Shown piece after piece: positions 41,553 through 50,001 of a stretch of 64,000 nt of DNA. Every line of letters begins with the position of its first letter. Positions within the stretch are counted from its first letter, which is position 1. Location of the stretch: assembly GCF_003024195.1 (NCBI RefSeq), contig NZ_KZ679038.1, forward strand, positions 372,001 to 436,000, written 5' to 3'. The notes under the pieces are model-generated. The model was not told where the DNA came from and made no database searches. It saw only the letters and a program-made list of their open reading frames with translations. The stretch is from Streptomyces dioscori (GTDB lineage: Bacteria > Actinomycetota > Actinomycetes > Streptomycetales > Streptomycetaceae). The translations under genes were made by a program, and so were the position numbers.

Positions 41553-42698
41553 TCAGCCGCGCAGCTCCGCGTTGAGCCGTGCGGCCTGGCGGGTGAGGTG
41601 GTCCCGTTCGGGGAGGCTGGGCGCCGACCGGGCGGCCTCGGCGTAGAGCCGTGCCGCGGTCGTCAGGTCGCCGTCGCGCTCGTGCAGGTAGGCCGCGACG
41701 GCCGTGTGACGGGGCAGTGAGGGGTCGAGCCGCGCCAGGGCGGTCAGGCCCGCGCGCGGGCCGTCGGCCTCGCCCACCGCGACGGCCCGGTTCAGGCGCG
41801 CCACCGGGTTGCCGGTCAGGCGTACCAGCTCGTCGTACCACTCGACGATCTGCACCCAGTCGGTCTCCGCGGCGCACCGGGCGTCGGCGTGCAGCGCGGC
41901 AACGGCGGCCTGCGCCTGGAACTCGCCCAGCCGGTCGCGGGCGAGGGCCGCTTGGAGAATGCCGACTCCTTCCGCGATGAGCCGGGTGTCCCACAGGCTT
42001 CGGTCCTGCTCGGCGAGGGGTACGAGTCTGCCGTCGGCGCCGGTCCGTGCTGGGCGCCGCGCGTGGTGGAGCAGCATGAGCGCCAGCAGGCCCGCGACCT
42101 CCTCGTGCTCGGTCCCGGCGGCGAGGTGGCGGGTGAGCCGGATCGCCTCGGCGGCCAGGTCGACGTCGCCGGAGTAGCCCTCGTTGAAGACCAGGTAGAG
42201 CACGCGCAGGACCGTGGAGACGTCACCGGGCCGGTTGAGGCGGACGTCCGAGACGGTCCGCTTGGCCCGGCTGATCCGCTGGGCCATGGTCGCCTCCGGC
42301 ACGAGGTAGGCCTGGGCGATCTGCCGTGTGGTCAGGCCGCCGACCGCGCGCAGCGTGAGGGCGACGGCCGAGGCCGGTGTCAGGGCCGGGTGCGCGCACA
42401 GGAAGTACAGCTGGAGCGTGTCGTCGGCCGCCTCTCCCGGACCCGGCACGGGCTCGCGGTCGACGCGTACCTCCCGGTGCCGCCGGGAGGTGTCGGCGCG
42501 GACGGCGTCGAGGAACTTGCGCCACGCCGCTGTGACCAGCCAGCCCTTCGGATCCCGCGGCGGGTCGTCCGGCCAGACCCGCACGGCCTCGACGAGGGCG
42601 TCCTGCACGGCGTCCTCGGCCGCCGCGAAGTCGGCTCCGCGACGGACGAGGACGGCGAGCACGGCGGGCGTGAGCGTCCGCAGCAGTGACTCGTCCAC
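41553..42698 (-). CDS. ECF RNA polymerase sigma factor, ECF42 type
   Basis: This 381-aa sigma factor is longer than usual. Region 2 reads FAAAEDAVQDALVEAVRVWP and PKGWLVTAAWRKFLDAVRAD. Region 4 reads TRQIAQAYLVPEATMAQRIS followed by RAKRTV. A ~200-residue C-terminal helical extension of TPR-like repeats (YLVFNEGYSGDVDLAAEAIR; RLNRAVAVGEADGPRAGLTA; HERDGDLTTAARLYAEAAR) replaces an anti-sigma factor, as in ECF42. The upstream gene, 6 bases away, encodes the DGPF protein that is the diagnostic partner of this group. Start is GTG 42698. The target promoters and signal are not evident from this window. Confidence 0.9.
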   Translation of the reverse strand: MDESLLRTLTPAVLAVLVRRGADFAAAEDAVQDALVEAVRVWPDDPPRDPKGWLVTAAWRKFLDAVRADTSRRHREVRVDREPVPGPGEAADDTLQLYFLCAHPALTPASAVALTLRAVGGLTTRQIAQAYLVPEATMAQRISRAKRTVSDVRLNRPGDVSTVLRVLYLVFNEGYSGDVDLAAEAIRLTRHLAAGTEHEEVAGLLALMLLHHARRPARTGADGRLVPLAEQDRSLWDTRLIAEGVGILQAALARDRLGEFQAQAAVAALHADARCAAETDWVQIVEWYDELVRLTGNPVARLNRAVAVGEADGPRAGLTALARLDPSLPRHTAVAAYLHERDGDLTTAARLYAEAARSAPSLPERDHLTRQAARLNAELRG

Positions 42699-42704
42699 CG
42701 TGTG

Positions 42705-43112
42705 TCAGTCCGTGACGTTCACGCACGGGGACAGGAACGGCCGCACTTCCAGCCACTCCCGCACCGGCTTCCCGCCCGCGCCCGGCGCCGCGGACAGCTC
42801 GCCGGCCACTTCGAGCGCCCGCTCGTAGGTCTCGACGTCGATCACCATCCAGCCGGCGATCAGGTCCTTGGTCTCGGCGAACGGGCCGTCGGTGACCGGC
42901 GGCCGTCCCTCGCCGTCATGGCGCACGAACGTGCCCTCCGACGACAGGGCCTGGCTGTCGACGAACTCGCCGTTGCCTTCGAGGCGCGCCGCGAGATCAT
43001 CCATGTACCGCGCGTGGGCCGAGACCTCCTCGGGCGTCCACCGGTCCATCGGCACGTCGTCGAGGGGTGCCGGACCGCCCCGGTAGTGCTTGAGCAGCAA
43101 GTACTTGGCCAT
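42705..43112 (-). CDS. YCII-related DGPF-domain protein
   Basis: The protein has 135 residues: MAKYLLLKHYRGGPAPLDD, then ARYMDDLAARLEGNGEFVDS and VTDGPFAETKDLIAGWMVID, which contains the DGPF motif, and a helix ERALEVAGELSAAPG. The fold is a dimeric ferredoxin-like barrel. Proteins of this family are encoded next to ECF42 sigma factors and are often the regulon's main target; their biochemical activity is unknown. ATG 43112 follows GGGAGAACACG. The sigma-factor gene begins 6 bases after its stop, so both are on one mRNA. Confidence 0.9.
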   Translation of the reverse strand: MAKYLLLKHYRGGPAPLDDVPMDRWTPEEVSAHARYMDDLAARLEGNGEFVDSQALSSEGTFVRHDGEGRPPVTDGPFAETKDLIAGWMVIDVETYERALEVAGELSAAPGAGGKPVREWLEVRPFLSPCVNVTD

Positions 43113-43231
43113 CGTGTTCTCCCTGATGCGGTACGGCCCCTGGTGGCCGTGTCCCCTGCGAGGACGGAGCCGCGCACGGGTTCTCGACATTCCCCCGGAC
43201 ATTTTCCTCGCGGACTTCGGGACGCGGCGCG

Positions 43232-43360
43232 CAAGGAGGCTACAACCGGGGACGACGGGGGTTCCTGGTGATGGCGGACCCCGAGGGCAACGAGTTCCGC
43301 GGCCTGCCTGACGGGCCCTTCGAGCTCGACGACGAGGGCCGCGCGCGCACTGTCTCGGCT
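43232..43360 (+). pseudogene. C-terminal fragment of a VOC/glyoxalase-family protein
   Basis: In the frame that continues into the catalase gene one reads QGGYNRGRRGFLVMADPEGN, then EFRGLPDGPFELDDEGRAR. GFLVMADPEGNEF is the hallmark C-terminal strand/turn of VOC-superfamily proteins (the metal-ligand Glu lies in EGNEF). No upstream half of the domain is present and no start with a ribosome site is convincing, so I read it as a relic. The region 43113-43231 shows nothing else. Confidence 0.5.
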
Positions 43361-43627
43361 GACCGGCGCTCCTCCCCCGTACGGCGGATTTCGACCGCCC
43401 TCGGCGGCCGTTCCGGACCGCTCCCGGTCGCGGGCCCGGACTGCTCCCGGGGTGCGCTGCGCCGTCTGCGCGGCGGAAGCGACCGCCGCCCGGGTGAAAC
43501 TCCACCGCCTCGGCCGGGGCGCCGCGTCGCTTTCATCAGAAGGGGTACCTGGCATCCGCGGATCTCAGGCGACCCTCCATGTGACGGACAGAGTCGGTTC
43601 CGCGCTTCCCCCAGAGATCGGAACGCT

Positions 43628-45907
43628 GTGAGCGCCAAGAAGAAGAACCCTGTGAAGGCCGCCACCGGCAAAGTGGCCAAGAAGGTTCAGGAGGCCGTCC
43701 ACCCCGGCAACGAGATCCCCGGGGCACCTGGTCCGGTACCCCCGCCGCTCGACGAGCCGACCGAGCCGGCCGGACCGCTGTCCCCCAAACCGGATCAGCG
43801 CGGCCCGGACACGTACAGCCCCACCGGGCAGGAGACGGGTGTCCCGCAGGACAAGGTGGCGCAAGGCGGCGAGTACCTGACCACCGCACAGGGCGCGCGG
43901 CTGTACGAGACCGACCACTCGCTCAAGGCCGGGGCGCGCGGGCCGGTGCTGCTCCAGGACCATCACCTGCGGGAGAAGATCACCCACTTCGACCACGAGC
44001 GCATCCCGGAGCGGGTGGTGCACGCCCGCGGCGCCGCCGCGCACGGCGTCTTCCAGGGGTACGGCACCGCAGGCCAGATCACCAAGGCCGCGTTCCTGGG
44101 CAAGGACGTGGAGACGCCCGTCTTCGTGCGGTTCTCCACCGTCCTCGGCTCGCGCGGCTCCGCCGACACCGTGCGCGACACCCGGGGCTTCGCGACGAAG
44201 TTCTACACCGACGAGGGCGTCTTCGACCTGGTCGGCAACAACATCCCGGTGTTCTTCATCCAGGACGCGATCAAGTTCCCCGATGTGATCCACGCGGGCA
44301 AGCCGCACCCGGACCGGGAGATCCCGCAGGCGCAGAGCGCCCACGACTCGTTCTGGGACTTCGTCACCCTGCACACCGAGGCCACCCACCACACGCTGTG
44401 GAACATGTCCGACCGCGGCATCCCGCGCTCGTACCGGATGATGGAGGGCTTCGGCGTCCACACCTTCCGGTTCGTGAACGCCGACGGCGCGACGACGTTG
44501 GTGAAGTTCCACTGGAAGCCGAAGCTCGGCGTGCACTCCCTGGTCTGGGAGGAAGCCCAGATCACCGCCGGTGTGGACCCCGACTTCCACCGCCGCGACC
44601 TCGCCGACGCGATCGAGGCCGGCGCGTGTCCGCAGTGGGAGCTCGGCGTCCAGACCTTCCCCGACACCGACGACCAGCTGTTCGAGGGCATCGACCTCCT
44701 GGACCCGACCAAGATCGTGCCGGAGGAACTCGCCCCGGTGCAGCCGATCGGCCTGCTCACCCTGAACGCCAACCCCTCGAACTACTTCGCCGAGACCGAA
44801 CAGGTCGCCTTCCACCTCGGCCATCTCGTGCCCGGTATCGACGTCACCAACGACCCGCTGCTCCAGGGCCGCCTGTTCTCCTACCTCGACACCCAGATCA
44901 GCCGGCTCGGCGGCCCCAACTTCGGCCAGCTGCCCATCAACCGCCCCCACACCCCGGTCAACGACATGCTGCGCGACGGCATGCACCAGACCGCCGTCCA
45001 CCGCGGCGCCGCCCCCTACCGGCCCAACTCCCTCGACGGCGGCTGCCCCTTCCTGGCCGACGAGGACACCGGCGCGTACATCGAGGTCCCCGAGCCGGTG
45101 CACGCGGACCGCAAGGTCCGTGACGCGGCGGCCTCCTTCGACGACCACTACAGCCAGGCGCGGCTGTTCTGGCTGAGCATGACGCCGACCGAGCGGGAGC
45201 ACATCGTCGCCGCGTACACCTTCGAGCTCAGCAAGTGCTGGGAGCAGACGATCAAGGAACGGGCCCTGCAGGTCCTGGCCAACATCGACTCCGAGCTGTG
45301 CGGTGAGGTCGCGACCGGCCTGGGGCTGCCCGCACCCGCGCCCACCATCAAACTGGCCGAGCCCGATCCCAGCCCGGCACTGTCCCAGCTCGGCGCCACC
45401 TGGCCGCTGGACGGCCGGATCGTCGGCATCGTCGCCTCGGGCGACCAGGATCTGGCCGGCGTACGGTCCATCCGCCAGGCGGTCCTGGACGCGGGGATGG
45501 TGCCCCTGGTCATCGCCCCGGCCGGTGGTGTGCTCGACGCCGACGGTGATCCCGTCACCGTGCAGCGCACGTTCGCCAACGCCCGCTCCACGGAGTTCGA
45601 CGCCATTCTGCTGGCCGGTGCGCCCACGCCGGGCGCCGACGCGTACGGGGCCCGCGACGCGAAGGTCGACGACGTCGCGGTGGCGTCGGGCATCGACCCC
45701 CGGCTGCTGCTCATGCTCACCGAGGCGTTCCGCCACGGCAAGGCGCTCGGCGCCTGGTCCGACGGGGCGGACGCGCTGGAGGCGGCCGGGATCGCGCTCG
45801 ACGCGTCCGGTGTGGTGACCGCGGACTCGGCCGACGCGGCGCTGGAGCGCGTCACCGAGCTGATGGCCGGTCACCGGGCCTGGGACCGCTTCACCCAGCC
45901 CGTCTGA
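43628..45907 (+). CDS. katE: Large-subunit (HPII/KatE-type) catalase
   Basis: This 759-aa monofunctional heme catalase converts hydrogen peroxide to water and oxygen. Active-site His is in [12 protein letters not shown], Asn in [12 protein letters not shown], and the proximal heme Tyr in [10 protein letters not shown] ~70-residue basic N-terminal extension and a C-terminal ~150-residue flavodoxin/DJ-1-like domain ([35 protein letters not shown]) mark the large-subunit clade. Length agrees with Escherichia coli HPII (753). I chose GTG 43628 because conserved N-terminal sequence ([19 protein letters not shown]) starts there; the frame is open 360 bases upstream through a VOC relic. A strong hairpin terminator follows, then PfpI and Dps genes. 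Confidence 0.93.
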   Translation: MSAKKKNPVKAATGKVAKKVQEAVHPGNEIPGAPGPVPPPLDEPTEPAGPLSPKPDQRGPDTYSPTGQETGVPQDKVAQGGEYLTTAQGARLYETDHSLKAGARGPVLLQDHHLREKITHFDHERIPERVVHARGAAAHGVFQGYGTAGQITKAAFLGKDVETPVFVRFSTVLGSRGSADTVRDTRGFATKFYTDEGVFDLVGNNIPVFFIQDAIKFPDVIHAGKPHPDREIPQAQSAHDSFWDFVTLHTEATHHTLWNMSDRGIPRSYRMMEGFGVHTFRFVNADGATTLVKFHWKPKLGVHSLVWEEAQITAGVDPDFHRRDLADAIEAGACPQWELGVQTFPDTDDQLFEGIDLLDPTKIVPEELAPVQPIGLLTLNANPSNYFAETEQVAFHLGHLVPGIDVTNDPLLQGRLFSYLDTQISRLGGPNFGQLPINRPHTPVNDMLRDGMHQTAVHRGAAPYRPNSLDGGCPFLADEDTGAYIEVPEPVHADRKVRDAAASFDDHYSQARLFWLSMTPTEREHIVAAYTFELSKCWEQTIKERALQVLANIDSELCGEVATGLGLPAPAPTIKLAEPDPSPALSQLGATWPLDGRIVGIVASGDQDLAGVRSIRQAVLDAGMVPLVIAPAGGVLDADGDPVTVQRTFANARSTEFDAILLAGAPTPGADAYGARDAKVDDVAVASGIDPRLLLMLTEAFRHGKALGAWSDGADALEAAGIALDASGVVTADSADAALERVTELMAGHRAWDRFTQPV

Positions 45908-45918
45908 TCCCGCACGCG

Positions 45919-45966
45919 ATCCGCCCCGTGGTCCCCGCCTAGTCGGGCGGGAACCACGGGGCGGAT
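45919..45966. terminator. 21-bp-arm hairpin terminator after katE
   Basis: ATCCGCCCCGTGGTCCCCGCC (45919-45939, arm of 21) is matched by the reverse complement at 45946-45966 with one mismatch and a 6-base loop. It lies between the convergent catalase and PfpI genes and can stop both transcripts. Confidence 0.9.
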
Positions 45967-46003
45967 ATCGGACTGACGGGCCACGGGGGCCTACGGCCAA
46001 GTG

Positions 46004-46075
46004 AGGTTCAGGAGCCGAGCCAGGTTCAGCGACCGAGTCAGGTTCAGGGGCCGAGCCAGGTTCAGGAGCCGACCA
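46004..46075. repeat. 18-bp tandem repeat, 4 copies, spanning the PfpI stop codon
   Basis: Units AGGTTCAGGAGCCGAGCC start at 46004, 46022, 46040 and 46058 with one to three differences. The TGA of the minus-strand PfpI gene (46062-46064) lies in the fourth copy, so the last codons (VGS-stop) are part of the array. The other three copies lie in the 3' flank. Confidence 0.9.
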
Positions 46076-46628
46076 AGGCCTTGTCGATGGCGCTCACGAA
46101 CGCGTCGAGGTCCTTGGGCGTCCGGGAGGTGACCAGGGTGTAGCCGTTCGCGCTGTCGCTCACGGCCTCCTCGTCCACCCACTCCTTGGCGCCCGCGTTG
46201 CGGATGTCGGTGCGTACGGAGGGGTAGGACGTCAGCGTCTTGCCGTTCAGGACGTCGGCCTCCACCAGAGCCCAGGGGCCGTGGCAGATCGCGGCGATCG
46301 GACGGCCCGACGACGCGAACGCCTTGACCGTCTCCAGCGCCTTGCTCTCCAGACGGAGCTGGTCGGCGTTGATGGTGCCGCCGGGGAGCAGCAGCAGCTG
46401 GTACGCGCCGGGGTCCAGCGCGTCGAGCGTCGTGTCGGGCTCGACCGTCTCTCCGGGGTCCTTGTCGCCCACCAGCGTCTGGACGGGATCCGAGCTCACG
46501 GCCGCGACGGTGACGTCCGCCCCGTTCTCCCGCAGCCTGCGGACCGGTACCACCAACTCGTCCTGCTCCACTCCGTAGTTGGTGACGAGCACCAGGACCC
46601 GGTTGCCGTCGAGCGGCTTGTCGGACAT
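46062..46628 (-). CDS. DJ-1/PfpI-family protein (type 1 glutamine amidotransferase-like)
   Basis: This 188-aa single-domain protein has NRVLVLVTNYGVEQDELVVP (Glu at the active-site position), AYQLLLLPGGTINADQLRLE, and the nucleophile elbow AAICHGPWALVEA (Cys). Relatives act as general stress proteins, chaperones or deglycases, and sometimes proteases. Its domain resembles the C-terminal domain of the neighbouring catalase. Together with Dps upstream on the same strand it suggests an oxidative or desiccation stress set. The ATG follows AAAGG at 9-base spacing. Confidence 0.88.
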   Translation of the reverse strand: MSDKPLDGNRVLVLVTNYGVEQDELVVPVRRLRENGADVTVAAVSSDPVQTLVGDKDPGETVEPDTTLDALDPGAYQLLLLPGGTINADQLRLESKALETVKAFASSGRPIAAICHGPWALVEADVLNGKTLTSYPSVRTDIRNAGAKEWVDEEAVSDSANGYTLVTSRTPKDLDAFVSAIDKALVGS

Positions 46629-46724
46629 GTCGGTGAGCCTTTCTGTCGTCGCGGGGGGGCGGAATGTGCCCGCATGCTCTGCCCGTGCGATGTGTCTGTG
46701 TGGTGTGCCCGTGTGGTGTGTCCG

Positions 46725-47285
46725 TCAGGACTTCGAGGCCTTCTCGGCGGCGCCCGCCTCGGTGGTGGCGTCGGCCGTGGTGAGGGTGCCGCCCGCGGTC
46801 TCCAGGTGAGCCCGTACGAACCACTGGAACTGCTCCAGGTCACGCAGCTGCTCGATCAGCAGGTCCTCGGTGGCCGGGTCGAGGTCGCCCGCCGTCTCGA
46901 CCGCGGCACGCACGTCCTGGACCAGGCCGGTGTACACGACGTCGAGCGCGCCGAGGTGGGCGATCGCGTCCGCCCGCTCCACGCTGTAGTCCTTCCACGT
47001 GCGCTCCTCGACCAGCGTGCCGGGAGTGCCGTGGGCGACACCTCCGAGCGCCGCGAGGCGCTCCGCGACATCGTCGGCCATGTCACGTACGCGGTCGACC
47101 TGCGGGTCGAGCATCTCGTGTACGGCGATGAAGTGCGGCCCCACCACGTTCCAGTGGACGTGCTTGAGCGTGAGGTGGAGATCGTTGAGGGCGTGCAGCC
47201 GCAGTTGCAGCAGCTCGATGAGCGTGGAGGCGTTCTCCACGGTGAGGCCCGGGACGGTGTAGCGGGGGGTGGCCTGAGAAGCCAT
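46725..47285 (-). CDS. dps: Dps-family ferritin-like DNA-protection protein
   Basis: This 186-aa four-helix-bundle protein has the intersubunit ferroxidase motif HVHWNVVGPHFIAVHEMLD (His, His, Asp/Glu ligands) and the long helices QVDRVRDMADDVAERLAALG and LLIEQLRDLEQFQWFVRAHL. Dodecamers oxidise iron with peroxide, store it and coat DNA. A Thr/Ala/Glu-rich C-terminal tail (GTLTTADATTEAGAAEKASK) extends past the bundle. I chose the ATG at 47285 (MASQ) because GGAG lies 8 bases upstream; an ATG two codons earlier is too close to it. The ~90-base gap to the PfpI gene is a GT-rich low-complexity stretch. Confidence 0.9.
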   Translation of the reverse strand: MASQATPRYTVPGLTVENASTLIELLQLRLHALNDLHLTLKHVHWNVVGPHFIAVHEMLDPQVDRVRDMADDVAERLAALGGVAHGTPGTLVEERTWKDYSVERADAIAHLGALDVVYTGLVQDVRAAVETAGDLDPATEDLLIEQLRDLEQFQWFVRAHLETAGGTLTTADATTEAGAAEKASKS

Positions 47286-47366
47286 GTTCATGTCTCCTGT
47301 CTCGTGCATTTTGTACTCTTTATACGACCAGTGCCCGACTCGTGCAGCGTGCGCATCGCGTACGGC

Positions 47367-48278
47367 TCATAGGTGGTGTACGGGTACGTCTCGTACGGAT
47401 TTGCCCCCTCCCGGTACCCCTGGTGTGCGAACGCAATCCACCCCGGCCCCATCCGGACCGGCGGGCGCGGCATGCGGCCCCGGGGTGAGGCGCAGGGAGG
47501 CGAGGAGGTCGGCGAGGCCTCCGGGGGCCCTGCCCCGCAGTCGGGCGGCTGTGTGCACGGGATGCCGGTCGGTGCGGGCGACTCGATGGCCCGTCGCGAT
47601 CAGCCGGGCCGCGAGGTCGCGGTCCTCGCCGGTGGGCAGCGGGGCGAAGCCGCCCACCCGCAGATAGGCCGCGGCGGAGACGCCCAGGTTCGCGCCGTGG
47701 ACGTGCGGGTGCTCCCACGCTCCCCCTGGCGCGTGGAAACGGCGGGTGCGGAAGTAGGCGGCGTCGTGCCGCGCCACCAGGAGTGCGTCGGCCGTGGTGG
47801 GGGCGAGGCGGATGGTGCCCAGGACCATGTCGTGGCCCTCCCCCGCCCGTGCGACCTGGTGGGCGAGCCAGGCCGGGGGCACGGTGGTGTCGGCGTCGGT
47901 CATGGCCAGCCACACGTCCCCGTCGGCGTCGCCGTCGCCGTCGCCGTCGGCATCGGCATCGGCATCGGCATCGGCCAGCAGTTCCAGTGCGCGGTCGACG
48001 CCGGCCGCCCTCGCGACTCCGACGTTGCGGCTACGGGTCTCCACCACATGCGCTCCCCCGCGGGCCGCCAGCCTCGCTGTGGCGTCCGTGCAGGCGTCCG
48101 CGACCACCACGATCAGCACGGGCAGCGGGGCCACACGTGCGGCGGCCGTGCGCAGACTCCGCAGACAGGCGGCGATACGGCGTTCCTCGTCGTGCGCGGG
48201 AACGACGACGGCCACGGCGGACAGCCGTGTACGGGGCCCCGTACGAGACCTCGTACCGGGCTTGGTACGAGACCTCAC
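47367..48278 (-). CDS. Family 2 glycosyltransferase, last gene of a four-gene operon
   Basis: This 303-aa GT-A enzyme has AVVVPAHDEERRIAACLRSL (nucleotide-binding start), VVVADACTDATARLA, RSRNVGVARAAGVDRALELL, then the metal-binding DAD in WLAMTDADTTVPPAWL and an acceptor-site GEDRDLAARL. No membrane helix is present. Directly before the DAD motif a GC-rich hexanucleotide array (47921-47976) adds about 19 residues of alternating Asp with Ala or Gly (DADADADG...), absent from normal GT2 proteins and close to the active site. GTG 48278 overlaps the methyltransferase stop (GTGA), with GGAAGG upstream. Confidence 0.88.
   Translation of the reverse strand: MRSRTKPGTRSRTGPRTRLSAVAVVVPAHDEERRIAACLRSLRTAAARVAPLPVLIVVVADACTDATARLAARGGAHVVETRSRNVGVARAAGVDRALELLADADADADADGDGDGDADGDVWLAMTDADTTVPPAWLAHQVARAGEGHDMVLGTIRLAPTTADALLVARHDAAYFRTRRFHAPGGAWEHPHVHGANLGVSAAAYLRVGGFAPLPTGEDRDLAARLIATGHRVARTDRHPVHTAARLRGRAPGGLADLLASLRLTPGPHAAPAGPDGAGVDCVRTPGVPGGGKSVRDVPVHHL
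47921..47976. repeat. Hexanucleotide array in glycosyltransferase gene
   Basis: Runs of GCCGTC and GCATCG-type units on the plus strand encode Gly-Asp then Ala-Asp dipeptides on the minus strand. The array is in frame and length-variable in principle. Confidence 0.85.
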
Positions 48279-48997
48279 GCCAGGCCTTCCGCGCGGGCCG
48301 GAGAGAGCGCCGGTCCCGGACCCCGGCCGCGCTCGTGGACGGTGAGGGTGAAGTCGGGATCGTCGTAACGCGCCAGCCGTCTCAGGCCGCTCAGCGTGTC
48401 GAGGTGGCCGGCGATGTCGCGGCCCGTGCAGGTGTGCTCGGCGACCGGGTGGTTCCAGTGCACGGTTATCAGGTGCCCGCCTTCGTTCAGGCTCGCCACG
48501 CTCTGTCGGACAAGCCGCTCACGGGTGCCGGTGTCGAAGTAGTAGAGGAGTTCCGACAGCACCACGAGGTCGAAGGGCTCCTCGGGCCACTCCTCGGGTA
48601 CGGTCATCCGCCGAACCGTGACGTGGTCCAGGCTTGTGGTGCGCCGAGCGGTGGACTCGACGGCCGAGGCGATGCGGTCGGTTGCGAGCAGTTGGTCGCA
48701 GCGGGCCGCCAGGAGCTCGGTCAGCACACCCACCGAACAGCCCGGCTCGAAGGCCCGCGCGTAGCGGGGACGGGGCAGCGCCGCCGCCGTCAGGGTGTAC
48801 TTGCGTCGGTCGTACCAGCGCTCACCGAGGTGCCAGGGGTCGGCGGCCGTGGCGTACTGGTCGTCGAAGTAGCTCGCGGGGGTGTTCGCGCGGGTCCCCT
48901 CGGAAGCGATCTCGGAAGCGTTCTCGGAAGCCTTCTCGGAGGTGTCCGCGGCGGTTTCCGCGGGTGCGTCGACGCGTGCTTCCGCGGGTGTGTTCAC
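48275..48997 (-). CDS. SAM-dependent methyltransferase, NodS-like
   Basis: This 240-aa class I methyltransferase has, after an Ala/Glu/Thr-rich N-terminal 40 residues (SEKASENASEIASEG), the core YFDDQYATAADPWHLGERWY, RARAFEPGCSVGVLTELLAA-like motif I (AFEPGCSVGVLTELLA), FDLVVLSELLYYF (motif II) and EGGHLITVHWNHPV. ADPWHLGERWYDRRKY and VVLSELLYYF are typical of the NodS family, which N-methylates chito-oligosaccharide signals in rhizobia. The de-N-acetylase (PIG-L) immediately upstream fits a deacetylate-then-methylate sequence on an amino sugar; that is inference. GTG 48997 overlaps the PIG-L stop (GTGA). Confidence 0.88.
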   Translation of the reverse strand: MNTPAEARVDAPAETAADTSEKASENASEIASEGTRANTPASYFDDQYATAADPWHLGERWYDRRKYTLTAAALPRPRYARAFEPGCSVGVLTELLAARCDQLLATDRIASAVESTARRTTSLDHVTVRRMTVPEEWPEEPFDLVVLSELLYYFDTGTRERLVRQSVASLNEGGHLITVHWNHPVAEHTCTGRDIAGHLDTLSGLRRLARYDDPDFTLTVHERGRGPGPALSPARAEGLA

Positions 48998-50001
48998 CGG
49001 ATCACCGTCTCGAAGGCGCGGGTGTGGTGGGCGATCTCCGCCGTGGGCAGCACCGGCGCGATGCCCGCGCCCCGCGGCTCCAGCTGGCTGCTGAAGCGTG
49101 CCAGGGCCGCCTTCTTGCGGTCGGTCACCGGTTCGGGGAGAGGGAGGACGGCGGCCCGGTGCCAGGGCACGCGGGGGTCGTGGGGGCGGGCCCAGTGCCA
49201 CATCCACACCGGGTAGGACCACACCGGTGTGGAACCGGCGCGACCCGCGTGTCGAGCGGCGCGGCCGGCGGCCTCGTGATCACTGTGCAGGTCGCCCTCC
49301 CACGGCGCCACGCACAGGGCCGCTCCGACGGCGCCGAGGAGTTCGCCGATGATGGCTCGGGCTTCGCTCTCGTGCTCGGGCCGGTCGAGGGCGGTGTCGG
49401 GCAGGCCCGCGTACACCGGGTCGGGCAGCTCTCCCAGCTCTCGCAGCGCCGCGGACAGTTCGGCTCGGCGCCGGGCGGCCAGCCGCGCCCGCGCGGAGGG
49501 TGTGCCGGGGCCGTGCGAGGCCTCCCCGTCGCTCAGGCACACGGTGTGGACCTCCACACCCGCCTGGAGGAGGGCGGCGATGGTGCCGCCGAAGCCCAGT
49601 ACTTCGTCGTCGGGGTGGGCTGCCACCACGACGACGGGGCCCGCCGGAAGGACCAGGCGTGGCAGGTGGTCCGGCAGGCGGGCCTCCTGCCACTCGGCCT
49701 CGTCGGTGCCCTGTGCGTCGATCGCGGCGGCGGCTGCTTGCCTCGTAGCGGCGGCGGTGTTCTCGCGGACGGTGAGGTCGGTCAGGTCGGTCAGGTCGTC
49801 GACGCGCTGACCGTGGGCGGTCTGCTCGTCGGCGGTCGGTCCGTCGACGGTCAACCCGTCGGCCGCCCGCCTGTCGACGGTCGGCCCGTCAGACGTCGGT
49901 CCGTCGGCCGTCAACCCGTCGGCCGCTCGCCTGTCGACGGTCGGCCCGTCAGGCGTCAGCCCGTCGACGGTCGGCCCGTCGGCCGTCTTCGGCGTGCTCA
50001 T
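48994..50001 (-). CDS. PIG-L family (LmbE-like) de-N-acetylase
   Basis: This 335-aa protein has a zinc site in VVVAAHPDDEVLGFGGTIAA (His, Asp, Asp) and DLHSDHEAAGRAAR (third ligand His), with ARLAARRRAELSAALRELGE between, as in MshB-type deacetylases acting on GlcNAc-containing substrates. The first ~75 residues are a low-complexity repeat of DGPTVDGLT-like units, encoded by a tandem DNA repeat (49821-49990), and are unlike any family member. It overlaps the upstream dehydrogenase-like gene by ATGA and the downstream methyltransferase by GTGA. Confidence 0.9.
   Translation of the reverse strand: MSTPKTADGPTVDGLTPDGPTVDRRAADGLTADGPTSDGPTVDRRAADGLTVDGPTADEQTAHGQRVDDLTDLTDLTVRENTAAATRQAAAAAIDAQGTDEAEWQEARLPDHLPRLVLPAGPVVVVAAHPDDEVLGFGGTIAALLQAGVEVHTVCLSDGEASHGPGTPSARARLAARRRAELSAALRELGELPDPVYAGLPDTALDRPEHESEARAIIGELLGAVGAALCVAPWEGDLHSDHEAAGRAARHAGRAGSTPVWSYPVWMWHWARPHDPRVPWHRAAVLPLPEPVTDRKKAALARFSSQLEPRGAGIAPVLPTAEIAHHTRAFETVIR
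49821..49990. repeat. Tandem repeats at the start of the PIG-L gene
   Basis: Imperfect 12- to 60-bp units of the type GTCGACGGTCGGCCCGTC recur. A longer unit (GACGGTCGGCCCGTCAG... with GGCCGCTCGCCTGTC) is present twice about 60 bp apart. All indels keep the frame and lengthen an acidic Thr/Pro/Gly N-terminal tail. Confidence 0.85.
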
